64,000 bases of DNA from Roseivirga sp. BDSF3-8 (GTDB lineage Bacteria > Bacteroidota > Bacteroidia > Cytophagales > Cyclobacteriaceae): assembly GCF_041449215.1 (NCBI RefSeq), contig NZ_JBGNFV010000001.1, positions 2,993,001 through 3,057,000 of the forward strand, in the 5' to 3' direction. The position numbers were made by a program, and so were the translations under genes. Positions 9,451 through 20,423 of this stretch are shown piece after piece; positions within the stretch are counted from its first letter, which is position 1; the number at the start of each line of letters is the position of its first letter. The notes beneath the pieces were generated by a model, which saw only the letters and a program-made list of their open reading frames with translations, had not been told where the DNA came from and searched no databases.

Positions 9451-9987
9451 ATGAGACACGGAAAGAAATTTAATCACTTAGGAAGAAAGGCCCCTCATAG
9501 AAAGGCGATGATGTCTAATATGGCCACTTCTTTGATCTTGCATAAAAGAATTACGACTACATTAGCTAAGGCCAAAGCCCTTAGAAAATTTGTCGAGCCT
9601 TTGCTTACTAAAGCAAAAGATAATACGACACATTCTAGAAGAGTTGTGTTTTCTTATCTTCAGAATAAAGAATCAGTAGATCACCTTTTTACCGAAGTAG
9701 CTGGTAAGATTGCTGGAAGGCCTGGTGGTTATACCAGGATTATTAAGCTTGGCACTCGTGCTGGTGACAGCGCAGAAATGTGCATGATGGAGCTGGTCGA
9801 CTATAACGAGCTTCTGCTTGAAGAAACTTCTACAAAAAAATCTTCTAAGCGTACTCGTCGTAGTAGAAGAGGTTCTGGTGGAAGTTCTGATACTTCTGCT
9901 AAAGCTGATAATTCTGAGAAAAAAGAATCAGCTTCTGATGACTCATCTAATAAGTCAGAAGAAAATAATGAGGAAAACAAGGACTAA
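9451..9987 (+). CDS. rplQ: 50S ribosomal protein L17 with acidic/Ser-rich tail
   Basis: The first 120 residues are standard L17: [20 protein letters not shown], then [20 protein letters not shown], and [20 protein letters not shown]. The last 55 or so residues are low complexity, rich in Ser, Lys, Glu and Asn and probably disordered, a kind of extension often seen in Bacteroidota L17. L17 lines the tunnel exit region. It ends the ribosomal cluster and is followed by a strong hairpin terminator. Confidence 0.97.
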   Translation: MRHGKKFNHLGRKAPHRKAMMSNMATSLILHKRITTTLAKAKALRKFVEPLLTKAKDNTTHSRRVVFSYLQNKESVDHLFTEVAGKIAGRPGGYTRIIKLGTRAGDSAEMCMMELVDYNELLLEETSTKKSSKRTRRSRRGSGGSSDTSAKADNSEKKESASDDSSNKSEENNEENKD

Positions 9988-10010
9988 TACTTGTGATTCC
10001 TTAAAATTTA

Positions 10011-10046
10011 AAAAAGGGATAGGGCGTAAAGTCTTATCCCTTTTTT
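10011..10046 (+). terminator. Rho-independent terminator of the ribosomal supercluster
   Basis: An 11-base-pair perfect stem (AAAAAGGGATA with TATCCCTTTTT) encloses a 13-base loop and ends in a T run. It lies 24 bases after the rplQ stop. The T run merges into the TATTTTTG promoter element of carA, so termination and new initiation are packed within a few bases. Confidence 0.85.
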
Positions 10047-10053
10047 ATTTTTG
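10046..10053 (+). promoter_or_regulatory. carA promoter -7 element
   Basis: TATTTTTG matches TAnnTTTG exactly and is followed by C. It starts inside the T tract of the upstream terminator and ends 26 bases before the carA ATG. No TTTG or TTG is seen at the expected -33 position, so strength is uncertain. Confidence 0.6.
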
Positions 10054-10079
10054 CGATACCCCGGAATAAGATCAATAAT

Positions 10080-12472
<2,393 letters not shown>

Positions 12473-12481
12473 TAAAGAGAT

Positions 12482-12504
12482 AAGGCCCCGAAAGGGGCTT
12501 TTTT
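12482..12504 (+). terminator. Terminator after eno
   Basis: A GC-rich stem (AAGGCCCC with GGGGCTT, one G-U pair) with a GAAA tetraloop is followed by a T run. It begins 10 bases after the eno stop. A promoter -7 element for the next gene starts right after the T run. Confidence 0.88.
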
Positions 12505-12506
12505 AT

Positions 12507-12514
12507 TAGATTTG
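12507..12514 (+). promoter_or_regulatory. -7 element for the divIC-like gene
   Basis: TAGATTTG fits TAnnTTTG and is followed by C, 28 bases before the next start. It repeats the terminator-then-promoter packing seen at carA. No clear -33 element is present because that position is occupied by the eno terminator hairpin. Confidence 0.5.
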
Positions 12515-12542
12515 CTTTTACTATTTTAATACTAAATCCTTT

Positions 12543-12833
12543 ATGCTGAATCGTATACCTCCCATAGCGAAGAACTTTTACTTGATCGTTGGCAGTATTT
12601 TTCTGGCATGGATGCTGTTTTTTGATACTAATGATCTGATCACACAGTGGCAAATGACTTCACGACTTAATGACCTGGAAAGGGAGAAGGCATTTTATCT
12701 TCAAAAGATTGAAGAAGTGAAGAAGGATCAAAAGGAGCTAATGACGGATAAGAAGCTTCTTGAAAAATTTGCCAGGGAAAAGTACTATATGAAAAAAGAA
12801 AGCGAGGACGTTTATATCCTTGTGGAAGAATAG
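12543..12833 (+). CDS. Septum formation initiator, FtsB/DivIC family
   Basis: The 96-residue bitopic membrane protein has a short N-terminal cytoplasmic part, one transmembrane segment (about residues 12-28, FYLIVGSIFLAWMLFF), and a periplasmic coiled coil of heptads (LNDLEREKAFYLQKIEEV) ending in the family motif EKFAREKYYMKKESEDVY. FtsB/DivIC proteins link FtsQ and FtsL in the divisome. It often lies near eno, as here, in both Bacteroidota and proteobacteria. A small outer-membrane protein gene begins 4 bases after its stop. Confidence 0.88.
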   Translation: MLNRIPPIAKNFYLIVGSIFLAWMLFFDTNDLITQWQMTSRLNDLEREKAFYLQKIEEVKKDQKELMTDKKLLEKFAREKYYMKKESEDVYILVEE

Positions 12834-12837
12834 TCAT

Positions 12838-13374
12838 ATGTATAAAGGGGTTTTAATCTTTGCATTCTGTTTTTTTAGAGCTTTTTCTGTACAGGCGCAA
12901 AACCAGGATGATTCATCCTTTTCTGACCGGGTTTTCTTCGGAGGTAATTTCTCGGTGAATTTCTTCAATGGAATTTTTGTGGATGTCTCACCTATTGTCG
13001 GGTACAGAGTTACAGACAGGTTTTCAGCAGGACTTGGTATCACCTACCAATACCTGAAAACGGAACAGCAAGGTGTAGACTTATCCACATCAATATATGG
13101 TGGAAGAACTTTTGGCAGGTATAACTTCTACCGAAACTTCTTCATACATACAGAATACGAAGCTATTAATCTGGAGGTGCTGGCTTTTGATGAAAATAGT
13201 GAGCCATTTTCAAGAAGAGAATGGGTTCCGGGTGCCTTTGCCGGAGGAGGATTAACCCAACCATTAGGCAGGCGGGCATCTATATCTTTTTATGTTCTGT
13301 ATAACTTTCTGCATGATGACCGAAGGTCACCATACAATAGCCCGGTAGTAGTGAGGGCAGGCATAAATCTATAA
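12838..13374 (+). CDS. Small secreted, predicted outer-membrane beta-barrel protein
   Basis: The 178-residue product is read from the ATG 4 bases after the divIC-like gene. An upstream in-frame TTG lies inside that gene and is not favoured. A signal peptide (YKGVLIFAFCFFRAFSVQAQ) is followed by alternating hydrophobic and aromatic strands with repeated glycine-rich turns (FFGGNFSVNFF, FSAGLGITYQY, FAGGGLTQPLG), ending in hydrophobic INL. This pattern suggests an OmpX-like barrel of about eight strands. I do not recognise a named family. Its 3' end overlaps the opposite-strand dehydrogenase by 6 bases. Confidence 0.75.
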   Translation: MYKGVLIFAFCFFRAFSVQAQNQDDSSFSDRVFFGGNFSVNFFNGIFVDVSPIVGYRVTDRFSAGLGITYQYLKTEQQGVDLSTSIYGGRTFGRYNFYRNFFIHTEYEAINLEVLAFDENSEPFSRREWVPGAFAGGGLTQPLGRRASISFYVLYNFLHDDRRSPYNSPVVVRAGINL

Positions 13375-14442
13375 TTCAATTCCGAATTTATCTGCTAGGC
13401 TTTTCAGATCATTAATTACAGGCTCCAGAAGGGGGATGCCATTTTCTGTTCTTTCCTTTTCCATTTCTCTTTCCGGGTCCCCTGGTATCATCACCCTATC
13501 CTGGCCTGCTATGGTTTGAGAGTTTCTAAATGTTTCGATCCACTTGTCCATATGACTGAAAAACTCTGCTTTAGGACGGAAAGCGTCAACTCGCATAGCT
13601 CCAAAGAAGTGTCCGATACCCTCCCCGACTGGGTTAGGGGACAATGGAAGAAAGCTAACAAAGGGAGGAACCCACGGGCCATAATTAGCTCCCGAAAGGA
13701 TAGCGGAGAAAATATCAACCACTGACCCCAGGCAATACCCTTTATGACTTCCATGCTCCCTGTCTCCTCCTAATGGCAGTAATGCACCACCCTCTTTAAG
13801 CTGGTAAGGATTAGTAGAAACTATACCTTCTTTGTCCTGTATCCATCCTTCTGGTGCCGCCTGATTTTTTCTTTGAAGTATTTCGAGTTTTCCATTTGCA
13901 GCGGTAGTAGTTGCCATATCAGCTACGAACGGAGGCTGATTTCCGGCTGGAATAGCTACTGCGATAGGGTTAGTACCCAGTAGCCTTTCGATACTGAACG
14001 TAGGGGCTACCAAAGGGGAGGCATTTGTCATAGATATGCCGATCATATCCTCATCCAAAGCCATCATGGCATGATACCCGGCTATACCGTAATGATTAGA
14101 GTTTTTTACAGAGACCCACCCGGTGCCAACCTCATGGGCTTTCTTTATAGCCACTCGCATTGCTTCCGGCGCTACAACTAACCCTAGTCCCTCATCACCA
14201 TCAATTACAGCCGTAGAGGGGGTTTCATGAGTAATCTGGATATTGGGTTTGGGGTTAACCCTATCGGCTTCAAATAGCCTGACGTAGCCGATTAGACGGG
14301 CAACACCATGAGAGTCTACTCCGCGGAGGTCTGCAGAAAGCAGGACCCTTGTAGCTTCACGAGCGTTTTCTTTAGAATGTCCAAGAGAAATAAGGACTTT
14401 ATAGGTAAACTGGTAAAGCCTCTCGTAGGTATAAGTATGCAT
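13369..14442 (-). CDS. Ldh2 family malate/L-lactate/ureidoglycolate-type dehydrogenase
   Basis: The 357-residue product belongs to the type-2 malate/lactate dehydrogenase family, which oxidises 2-hydroxy acids with NAD(P) and lacks a Rossmann fold. Family marks are SADLRGVDSHGVARL near residue 32, with the substrate-site Arg and His, VSVKNSNHYGIAGYH, GTNPIAVAIPAG, and FVADMATTTAANGKLE. The late segment GSHKGYCLGSVVDIFSAILS is also typical. The exact substrate cannot be inferred. Unusually for this genome, an AGGAGG sequence lies 3 bases before the start. The gene is convergent with the small barrel protein. Confidence 0.9.
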   Translation of the reverse strand: MHTYTYERLYQFTYKVLISLGHSKENAREATRVLLSADLRGVDSHGVARLIGYVRLFEADRVNPKPNIQITHETPSTAVIDGDEGLGLVVAPEAMRVAIKKAHEVGTGWVSVKNSNHYGIAGYHAMMALDEDMIGISMTNASPLVAPTFSIERLLGTNPIAVAIPAGNQPPFVADMATTTAANGKLEILQRKNQAAPEGWIQDKEGIVSTNPYQLKEGGALLPLGGDREHGSHKGYCLGSVVDIFSAILSGANYGPWVPPFVSFLPLSPNPVGEGIGHFFGAMRVDAFRPKAEFFSHMDKWIETFRNSQTIAGQDRVMIPGDPEREMEKERTENGIPLLEPVINDLKSLADKFGIEL

Positions 14443-14465
14443 ATGCCTCCTGATGTAACGGATGG

Positions 14466-14473
14466 CAAATTTA
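14466..14473 (-). promoter_or_regulatory. -7 element for the Ldh2-type gene
   Basis: Read on the minus strand the sequence is TAAATTTG followed by C, an exact TAnnTTTG, ending 23 bases before the ATG. No convincing -33 element is visible. The leader also carries the AGGAGG noted for the gene. Confidence 0.55.
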
Positions 14474-14504
14474 AAAAAATTAGCTTGCGGTAGGAGGCAC
14501 AGTT

Positions 14505-15476
14505 CTATAAATTAGCCTTGACGTCAGAATGGCTATTGAGGTTCTTACGGATTGAATGAATAATGTGGTGTAAAACCCCCTCTTTAAGCGCAAAAGCTGA
14601 AGCCCGCATTTGGCTAAACCCATAGGTATGCAATATGTGATTGATAAGACAGCTTGCCACAACGATCATGTCAACTCTCATATCAGCCATGCCGGGAATG
14701 AGTAGTCTTTGACTACGATCCTTGGTCAGTAGATCTGCATGAATGGATTTATACTCTGATACCGGGAGCGGATATTCGGTTGCGCCTGGTTCTTTTTCCA
14801 GATTATTTTTTATCAAATAGATGTCGCTTAAAGTATCAAAAGTGCCACTTGATCCTATGAGGGTTTTTGGAGAATAGGCGACTATGGCATCAGATAGGCC
14901 GAAGAGTTTTTCCTGAAGATACTCTTCCAGTCTTTTAATATCTTTTTCTAGAATAGGGTCGTGAGCATGAAATAAATCTAATAATCGTTGCGCGCCTATT
15001 TCATAGCTCTTTTTCCAATACACTTCAGTTTCATTTCCAATAATAAACTCTACGCTACCCCCTCCAATATCCATAATCAGGCTATTTTCCTTTCCCAGCG
15101 GCAGTGCTTGTTTGACCCCAAAATAGATATATTCGGCTTCCTGTTCACCACTGATAATCCGAACTGGTATACCAGTCCGTTCGCTTATTTCTGAGGCAAG
15201 GTCCTTTCCATTGCGGGCGTTACGGATGGCACTGGTTGCCGTAGCAAAAACCTCATCAACTTTGCTGTTTTCAATAATACCTTTGAATCCCAGCAATGCA
15301 TCTATGGCTCTTTTCCATGCGGATTTGGTGATAAACCCTTCATTAATGCCGCCTTTTCCTATTTTGACGGCCACGCGTTCGCGGCGTTCGACCACAAATC
15401 CTTTCTCCTGCGTGAGTACGATCAGCAGGTGGAAGGTATTGGTTCCCATATCTATTACCGCTATGCGCTTTTGCAT
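14505..15476 (-). CDS. ppx: Exopolyphosphatase / guanosine pentaphosphatase family (Ppx/GppA)
   Basis: The 323-residue product is an ASKHA-fold phosphatase acting on polyphosphate or pppGpp. The start chosen is the ATG giving MQKRIAVIDMGTNTFHLLIV; a TTG five codons earlier is less likely. Phosphate-binding loops are visible: IDMGTNTFHLL near residue 8, ATSAIRNARNGKD, the ISGEQEAEYIYFGV run, and IMDIGGGSVEFIIG. The length fits the short, two-domain form without the C-terminal HD-like domains of E. coli Ppx. The gene ends about 60 bases before the upstream start of the Ldh2-type gene. Confidence 0.92.
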   Translation of the reverse strand: MQKRIAVIDMGTNTFHLLIVLTQEKGFVVERRERVAVKIGKGGINEGFITKSAWKRAIDALLGFKGIIENSKVDEVFATATSAIRNARNGKDLASEISERTGIPVRIISGEQEAEYIYFGVKQALPLGKENSLIMDIGGGSVEFIIGNETEVYWKKSYEIGAQRLLDLFHAHDPILEKDIKRLEEYLQEKLFGLSDAIVAYSPKTLIGSSGTFDTLSDIYLIKNNLEKEPGATEYPLPVSEYKSIHADLLTKDRSQRLLIPGMADMRVDMIVVASCLINHILHTYGFSQMRASAFALKEGVLHHIIHSIRKNLNSHSDVKANL

Positions 15477-15613
15477 TCTTCTGATTATCAATTAGGTTCT
15501 GCCTTAATCATTCAGCTATTGAAAGTCAGACAAGAATTTTGCAAAAAAAGTGCCGGAAATTGACTAAAACAATATTCAAGGCTCTAAAAATTCATTTTTA
15601 CAGCCCCTGTTTC

Positions 15614-15621
15614 TATATTTG
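15614..15621 (+). promoter_or_regulatory. -7 element for the acyl-CoA carboxylase gene
   Basis: TATATTTG fits TAnnTTTG exactly and ends 28 bases before the ATG. The intergenic region of about 170 bases separates this divergent gene from ppx. No TTTG is seen 19-21 bases upstream. Confidence 0.55.
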
Positions 15622-15649
15622 ACCGGACATCAACTAACCCGTTTTCTCC

Positions 15650-17239
15650 ATGTCGAAAGAGGAAAAGAACTCCCGAATATACACTCTGCCTACTAATGAA
15701 GAAAAGTTTAAGCTACTGGAGACAAAGCGTGAGGAAGCTTTGCAAGGTGGTGGACCTAAACGAGTCGAGGCACAGCATAATAAAGGAAAGCTCACAGCCC
15801 GTGAGCGTATAAATTTGCTCCTGGACGAAGGTTCCTTTGAGGAAACGGGAGCATTTGTGATGCACAGGGCAAAAGACTTTGGCCTGGATAAAGAGCACTA
15901 TCTTGGTGATGGCGTTATTACCGGCTATGGTACAGTCAATGGCCGCCTTATTTATGTATATAGCCAGGATTTTACAGTTTTTGGAGGATCATTGTCAGAG
16001 ACCCACGCAGAAAAGATCGTCCGTATTATGGATCTGGCCATGAAAAACGGAGCTCCTGTCATAGGGTTAAATGACTCCGGAGGAGCCCGTATTCAGGAAG
16101 GGGTAGTATCGTTGGGAGGATATGCTGATATCTTTTACCGTAATACACTGGCATCGGGTGTAGTGCCACAGATATCTGCTATTATGGGGCCGTGCGCAGG
16201 TGGAGCGGTGTACTCTCCTGCTATCACTGATTTTATCATGATGGTAGAGAATACCAGCTATATGTTTGTGACCGGTCCTAATGTGGTAAAAACCGTAACT
16301 CAGGAAAACGTAACCTCTGAGGAGCTGGGAGGCGCCAGTACGCATAGTACGAAAAGTGGAGTGACCCATTTCAGTTGTGTTAACGAATTAGACTGTATTG
16401 AGCACATCAAAAAACTCTTAAGCTACATACCCCAGAATTGTGAGGAAGAGACCTCAAAACTTCCTTACGAGCCGGAAGGGGATGAGATCAGGGAGGCGTT
16501 GGATAGCCTGGTGCCTGACAATCCGAACCAGCCATACGACATGCGGGAGGTAATTCAGGGGATTGTTGATCGGGGCGATTTTTTTGAAGTGCATAAAAAT
16601 TATGCAGATAATATAGTCGTAGGCTTTGCCCGTCTCGGGGGTAGGAGCATTGGAATAGTAGGTAATCAACCCTCTTCTTTGGCAGGAGTGCTTGATATTG
16701 ATGCCAGTAAGAAAGCAGCCCGCTTTGTCAGGTTCTGCGATTGCTTTAATATACCCTTATTGGTATTAGAGGATGTACCTGGCTTTTTGCCCGGTACTGA
16801 CCAGGAATGGCGGGGCATCATTAGTAACGGAGCTAAGTTGCTTTTTGCTTTTAGTGAGGCGACCGTGCCACGGGTGACTGTTATTACCCGTAAGGCGTAT
16901 GGAGGTGCTTATGATGTGATGAATAGTAAACACATTGGTGCAGATCTGAATTTTGCATGGCCTACTGCAGAAATTGCTGTTATGGGAGCCAAAGGTGCTT
17001 CAGAAATTATTTTCCGGAAGGAAATAGCAGCAGCAGAGGATAAAGAGGCCAAGCTGCAGGAAAAGGTAGATGACTACACCCAGAAATTTGCAAACCCTTA
17101 CCGTGCAGCACATCGCGGATATGTAGATGAGGTGATTTTGCCGCGCGAGACACGTAAAAAACTTATCAGGGCTTTTTCGATGCTGGAAAATAAGGCCGAT
17201 AAATTGCCTAAGAAGAAGCATGGAAATATTCCACTGTAA
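15650..17239 (+). CDS. Acyl-CoA carboxylase carboxyltransferase subunit (propionyl-CoA type)
   Basis: The 529-residue protein is a two-lobed carboxyltransferase of the PccB/MmdA type, which moves a carboxyl group from biotin to an acyl-CoA. Marks are the N-terminal [19 protein letters not shown], the first oxyanion segment [20 protein letters not shown], the second lobe [20 protein letters not shown], and [16 protein letters not shown] with [13 protein letters not shown]. The C-terminal [14 protein letters not shown] is typical. No biotin carboxylase or biotin carrier gene is adjacent, so partners must lie elsewhere. It overlaps the next gene by one base (TAATG). Confidence 0.93.
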   Translation: MSKEEKNSRIYTLPTNEEKFKLLETKREEALQGGGPKRVEAQHNKGKLTARERINLLLDEGSFEETGAFVMHRAKDFGLDKEHYLGDGVITGYGTVNGRLIYVYSQDFTVFGGSLSETHAEKIVRIMDLAMKNGAPVIGLNDSGGARIQEGVVSLGGYADIFYRNTLASGVVPQISAIMGPCAGGAVYSPAITDFIMMVENTSYMFVTGPNVVKTVTQENVTSEELGGASTHSTKSGVTHFSCVNELDCIEHIKKLLSYIPQNCEEETSKLPYEPEGDEIREALDSLVPDNPNQPYDMREVIQGIVDRGDFFEVHKNYADNIVVGFARLGGRSIGIVGNQPSSLAGVLDIDASKKAARFVRFCDCFNIPLLVLEDVPGFLPGTDQEWRGIISNGAKLLFAFSEATVPRVTVITRKAYGGAYDVMNSKHIGADLNFAWPTAEIAVMGAKGASEIIFRKEIAAAEDKEAKLQEKVDDYTQKFANPYRAAHRGYVDEVILPRETRKKLIRAFSMLENKADKLPKKKHGNIPL

Positions 17240-17937
17240 TGGCTGACCGGGTAATCATTGTCACTGCTGCCAGTCGCGGTATGGGTGCTGAGATTGCCAG
17301 AAAGCTCCACGCCGAAGGCTATAAGCTGGCTCTAATGTCACGAAGTGAGGATCTCGAAGTGGTAGCAAAAGAAACGGGAGCCCTGATATACTTTGGTTCC
17401 ACAACCGAAAAGTCAGATATAGAAGGCCTGGTTTCCATCACTATTGAAAAATACGGTCGTATTGATGGTATTGTATGCAATACCGGACATCCTCCGAAAG
17501 GGGAGCTATTGCAGCTCACTATTGATCAATGGCAAGAGGGATTTGACATTGCACTTTTTCATTTGATCCATCTTGTAAAGGTGGCAACTCCTTATCTTGA
17601 GAAATCCCGGGGAGCTGTTGTGTCGATTTCTGCTTTTGGTGCTGTGGAACCTAGTCTCGATTTTCCCGTTTCAAGTGTGGTAAGGGCAGCATTAGGTGCT
17701 TTTTCTAAACTCTATGCTGATAAGTATGGAGAAAAGGGTATCCGCATAAATAATGTGCTACCTGGTTTTATCGACACATTCGATGTTTCTGATGAACGCC
17801 TGAATCTGATACCTTTGCACCGTGCCGGCAAAAAGACGGAGATTGCTGACACTGTAGCTTTTTTATTATCTGATTCGGCTGGCTATATCACCGGACAAAA
17901 TATCCGGGTAGATGGAGGACTCACACGCTCCCTTTAA
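17239..17937 (+). CDS. SDR family oxidoreductase with degenerate active site
   Basis: The 232-residue short-chain dehydrogenase-like protein has a Rossmann nucleotide site VTAASRGMGAEIA (residues 8-20) and an NTG at 81-83 in place of NAG. It also has the C-terminal FabG-like end SAGYITGQNIRVDGG. The usual catalytic YxxxK is missing: the aligned stretch is SSVVRAALG (145-153), with Ser and Arg at the Tyr and Lys positions, as in some divergent SDR subgroups. Substrate is unknown. Coupling to the carboxylase (one-base overlap) suggests a role in acyl-CoA metabolism, by inference only. Confidence 0.88.
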   Translation: MADRVIIVTAASRGMGAEIARKLHAEGYKLALMSRSEDLEVVAKETGALIYFGSTTEKSDIEGLVSITIEKYGRIDGIVCNTGHPPKGELLQLTIDQWQEGFDIALFHLIHLVKVATPYLEKSRGAVVSISAFGAVEPSLDFPVSSVVRAALGAFSKLYADKYGEKGIRINNVLPGFIDTFDVSDERLNLIPLHRAGKKTEIADTVAFLLSDSAGYITGQNIRVDGGLTRSL

Positions 17938-17967
17938 TTTTTGATCTCAAAAAACTATTGACCTCAT

Positions 17968-19041
17968 ATGTCTGATACTGACAATATAAAATTTCTTGAA
18001 TCTTACCTTAATAACCCTTCACCTACTGGGTTTGAAAAGTCTGGGCAGCAATTATGGCTGGACTACCTTAAGCCTTTCGTAGATGATTGGTTTGCAGACA
18101 CGTACGGTACGGCTGTAGGTGTAATCAACCCGGATCATCCTTACAAAGTTGTGATTGAGGCTCATGCTGATGAGATAAGCTGGTTTGTAAATTATATATC
18201 TGATGATGGTTATGTTTATGTCCGGCGCAATGGTGGATCAGACCATCAAATAGCCCCCGGCAAGCGGGTTAATGTCCATACGAATAATGGGATGGTAAAA
18301 GGAGTATTCGGCTGGCCTGCCATCCACGTCCGGGATAAGGACAAAGAGGACAAACCAACTCTTAAGAATATTTTTATAGATCTTGGATGTAGCTCAAAAG
18401 AGGAAGTGCTTGAGCTGGGAGTTCACGTAGGTTGTGTGATAACTTTTGAGGCCACCTACATGGAGTTGAACGATAAGTATTTTGTCTCAAGGGCGCTCGA
18501 TAACCGTATTGGGGGTTATATGATTGCTGAGGTGGTTAGGCGTATTCATGAGAATAAAGACTCTCTTCCGTTTGGCCTGTATATCGTAAATAGCGTTCAG
18601 GAAGAAGTGGGTTTGAATGGGGCACGGATGATTGCTCAGCGGATTAAGCCTAATTTGGCTATAGTCACGGATGTATGCCATGATACTCACTCACCCATGT
18701 ATGATAAAACTTCGCAAGGGGATCAGAAATGCGGGCAGGGGCCAGTACTTACTTATGGTCCTGCAGTACATAACAATGTGCTGAACATGATCATCGATAC
18801 CGCAGAGAATAAGAATATTCCTTTTCAGCGTGCAGCTGCCTCCCGTTCGACCGGAACAGACACGGATGCTTTTGCCTATAGCAATGAAGGAGTCGCATCA
18901 GCCCTGGTGAGTCTGCCATTGAAGTATATGCACACTACCGTAGAAATGGTGCATAAACAGGACGTGGAAAATGTTATCGGTTTGATATACGAATTCCTGG
19001 TTCAACTACCGGAAGCGCATGACTTTGGCTACCTCAAATAG
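17968..19041 (+). CDS. M42 family metallopeptidase (glutamyl/tetrahedral aminopeptidase type)
   Basis: The 357-residue cytosolic aminopeptidase belongs to the M42/FrvX group. Metal ligands are visible in VIEAHADEISWFVN (His-Ala-Asp), SRALDNRIGGYM (Asp), VQEEVGLNGARM (the Glu-Glu pair) and MHTTVEMVHKQDV (His). The segment ASRSTGTDTDAFAYSNEGV near the end is typical. Proteins of this family form large tetrahedral complexes that trim peptides. Its 3' end overlaps the next gene by 23 bases if the first ATG of that gene is used. Confidence 0.93.
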   Translation: MSDTDNIKFLESYLNNPSPTGFEKSGQQLWLDYLKPFVDDWFADTYGTAVGVINPDHPYKVVIEAHADEISWFVNYISDDGYVYVRRNGGSDHQIAPGKRVNVHTNNGMVKGVFGWPAIHVRDKDKEDKPTLKNIFIDLGCSSKEEVLELGVHVGCVITFEATYMELNDKYFVSRALDNRIGGYMIAEVVRRIHENKDSLPFGLYIVNSVQEEVGLNGARMIAQRIKPNLAIVTDVCHDTHSPMYDKTSQGDQKCGQGPVLTYGPAVHNNVLNMIIDTAENKNIPFQRAAASRSTGTDTDAFAYSNEGVASALVSLPLKYMHTTVEMVHKQDVENVIGLIYEFLVQLPEAHDFGYLK

Positions 19042-19828
19042 CCTGAAAGAATATACAGATATGACCGGGCGCAGGGTTAGCCTTAGTGGTAGGCCTTTGC
19101 GCATCGTTTCTGTAGTACCCAGTCTGACAGAGTTGCTTTTCCACCTTGGCTTGGAAGAAGAGATAGTCGGGGTTACAAAGTTTTGTGTCCATCCGGCAAC
19201 GCTCATTGAGCGAAAGGAGAAAGTTGGTGGCACCAAAAGGCTATGGATTGATAAAATTAAAGAACTTCAGCCTGACTTTATTATTGCTAATAAGGAGGAG
19301 AATACCCGGTCGGACATAGATCACCTTGCGGAGGTGTGCCCTGTGTGGGTTAGTGATATCAATAATCTTGATGAGGCTCTAGTAATGATCCGGGAGGTGG
19401 GCAAAATCACCTTTCGTGAGGAAGAGGCGGAAAGACTTTCTGAGGATATAGAAAAAGAGTTTTCCAAACTGATGTTGGTGGGAAAACGCCGCAGAAAGGC
19501 TCTGTATCTGATATGGAAAAACCCTTACATGTCTGTAGGGGCTGATACATTTATTCATGATATGCTGAACCGTATGGGGATGGATAATGTCATGAGTCAT
19601 GAGTTGAGATATCCTGAACTTCCGGAAAATAAGATCAGGCAATTGGCTCCTGACTTTATCTTCTTATCTACTGAACCCTATCCGTTCAAGCAACAGCATG
19701 CAGAAGAACTTTCTAAGGTCAGTCCCAGAAGTAAAATTGTGGGTGTGGACGGGGAAATGTTTTCGTGGTATGGAAGTAGATTACAATATGCCCCGGCTTA
19801 CTTTCGCGAATTGCAGGAATTAATGTAG
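19019..19828 (+). CDS. BtuF-like helical-backbone metal receptor, no signal peptide
   Basis: The 269-residue product is a periplasmic-binding-protein fold of the cobalamin/iron-siderophore type: RIVSVVPSLTELLFHLGLEE, EIVGVTKFCVHP, ELQPDFIIANKEEN, then LIWKNPYMSVGADTFIHDML and APDFIFLSTEPYPF. Neither the ATG used here nor an internal ATG at 19061 gives a signal peptide or lipobox. The protein therefore looks cytosolic, unlike true transport receptors, and no permease or ATPase gene is adjacent. The first ATG overlaps the M42 gene. The second (MTGRRVSLSG) is an equally possible start. Confidence 0.85.
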   Translation: MTLATSNSLKEYTDMTGRRVSLSGRPLRIVSVVPSLTELLFHLGLEEEIVGVTKFCVHPATLIERKEKVGGTKRLWIDKIKELQPDFIIANKEENTRSDIDHLAEVCPVWVSDINNLDEALVMIREVGKITFREEEAERLSEDIEKEFSKLMLVGKRRRKALYLIWKNPYMSVGADTFIHDMLNRMGMDNVMSHELRYPELPENKIRQLAPDFIFLSTEPYPFKQQHAEELSKVSPRSKIVGVDGEMFSWYGSRLQYAPAYFRELQELM

Positions 19829-19855
19829 CAGGCATCGTAACTCTTGGGAATATCG

Positions 19856-19863
19856 TATATTTG
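19856..19863 (+). promoter_or_regulatory. -7 element for pyrRB
   Basis: TATATTTG matches TAnnTTTG and is followed by C, 11 bases before the pyrR ATG, implying a very short leader. No room is left for a PyrR-type attenuator upstream of pyrR itself. Confidence 0.5.
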
Positions 19864-19874
19864 CTAGCCCTAAT

Positions 19875-20423
19875 ATGGAAAAAAGACAGCTTTTTGACAG
19901 TTCACTTTTACGAATTACCATCAGCAGACTCTGTCATCAACTGATAGAAAGGCATGATGATTTTTCGGATACTGTTTTTTTAGGTCTGCAGCCCAGAGGT
20001 ATATACCTGGCAGAGCGCATTAAATCCCGGTTGAAAGAGTTGACAGATATTGATGTGCCTCTTGGTTACCTAGACACCACATTTCATCGGGATGACTTTA
20101 GGAGACGTGACAGCCCGCTTAGGGCTAATGCTACCAAAGTGCCTTTTATTATTGAAGATAAAAGGGTGGTGGTAATAGACGATGTGCTATATACTGGCCG
20201 CAGCGTAAGGGCTGCCTTTGATGCAATGGGGGCATTCGGGAGGTCCAGAAGCATCGAGCTTTTGGTGTTGATAAAGAGAAAATACAGCCGGGAATTACCC
20301 ATTTCAGCTGATTACTCCGGAAGGTCAATTAATACAACTCCAAAACAAAAAGTCCTTGTACAGTTAAAGGAACAGGGATTTGACGAGGATAATATCTGGA
20401 TCATCAATAAGGAAACTAATTAA
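19875..20423 (+). CDS. pyrR: Bifunctional pyrimidine regulator / uracil phosphoribosyltransferase PyrR
   Basis: The 182-residue product has the phosphoribosyltransferase fold with the PRPP-binding motif VVVIDDVLYTGRSVRAA (about residues 98-114). Other PyrR marks are FLGLQPRGIYLAERI, the DVPLGYLDTTFHRDDFRRRD stretch, and the C-terminal VQLKEQGFDEDNIW. In Bacillus PyrR attenuates pyr operons by RNA binding. Here no attenuator-like hairpin is visible in the one-base overlapping pyrR-pyrB junction, so its regulatory role in this organism is unproven. Confidence 0.95.
   Translation: MEKRQLFDSSLLRITISRLCHQLIERHDDFSDTVFLGLQPRGIYLAERIKSRLKELTDIDVPLGYLDTTFHRDDFRRRDSPLRANATKVPFIIEDKRVVVIDDVLYTGRSVRAAFDAMGAFGRSRSIELLVLIKRKYSRELPISADYSGRSINTTPKQKVLVQLKEQGFDEDNIWIINKETN

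Noticed and set aside
19864-19874. PyrR-type attenuator ahead of pyrR
   Set aside because: Only 11 bases separate the -7 element from the ATG, so no hairpin leader can be present there; the pyrR-pyrB junction also overlaps by one base.
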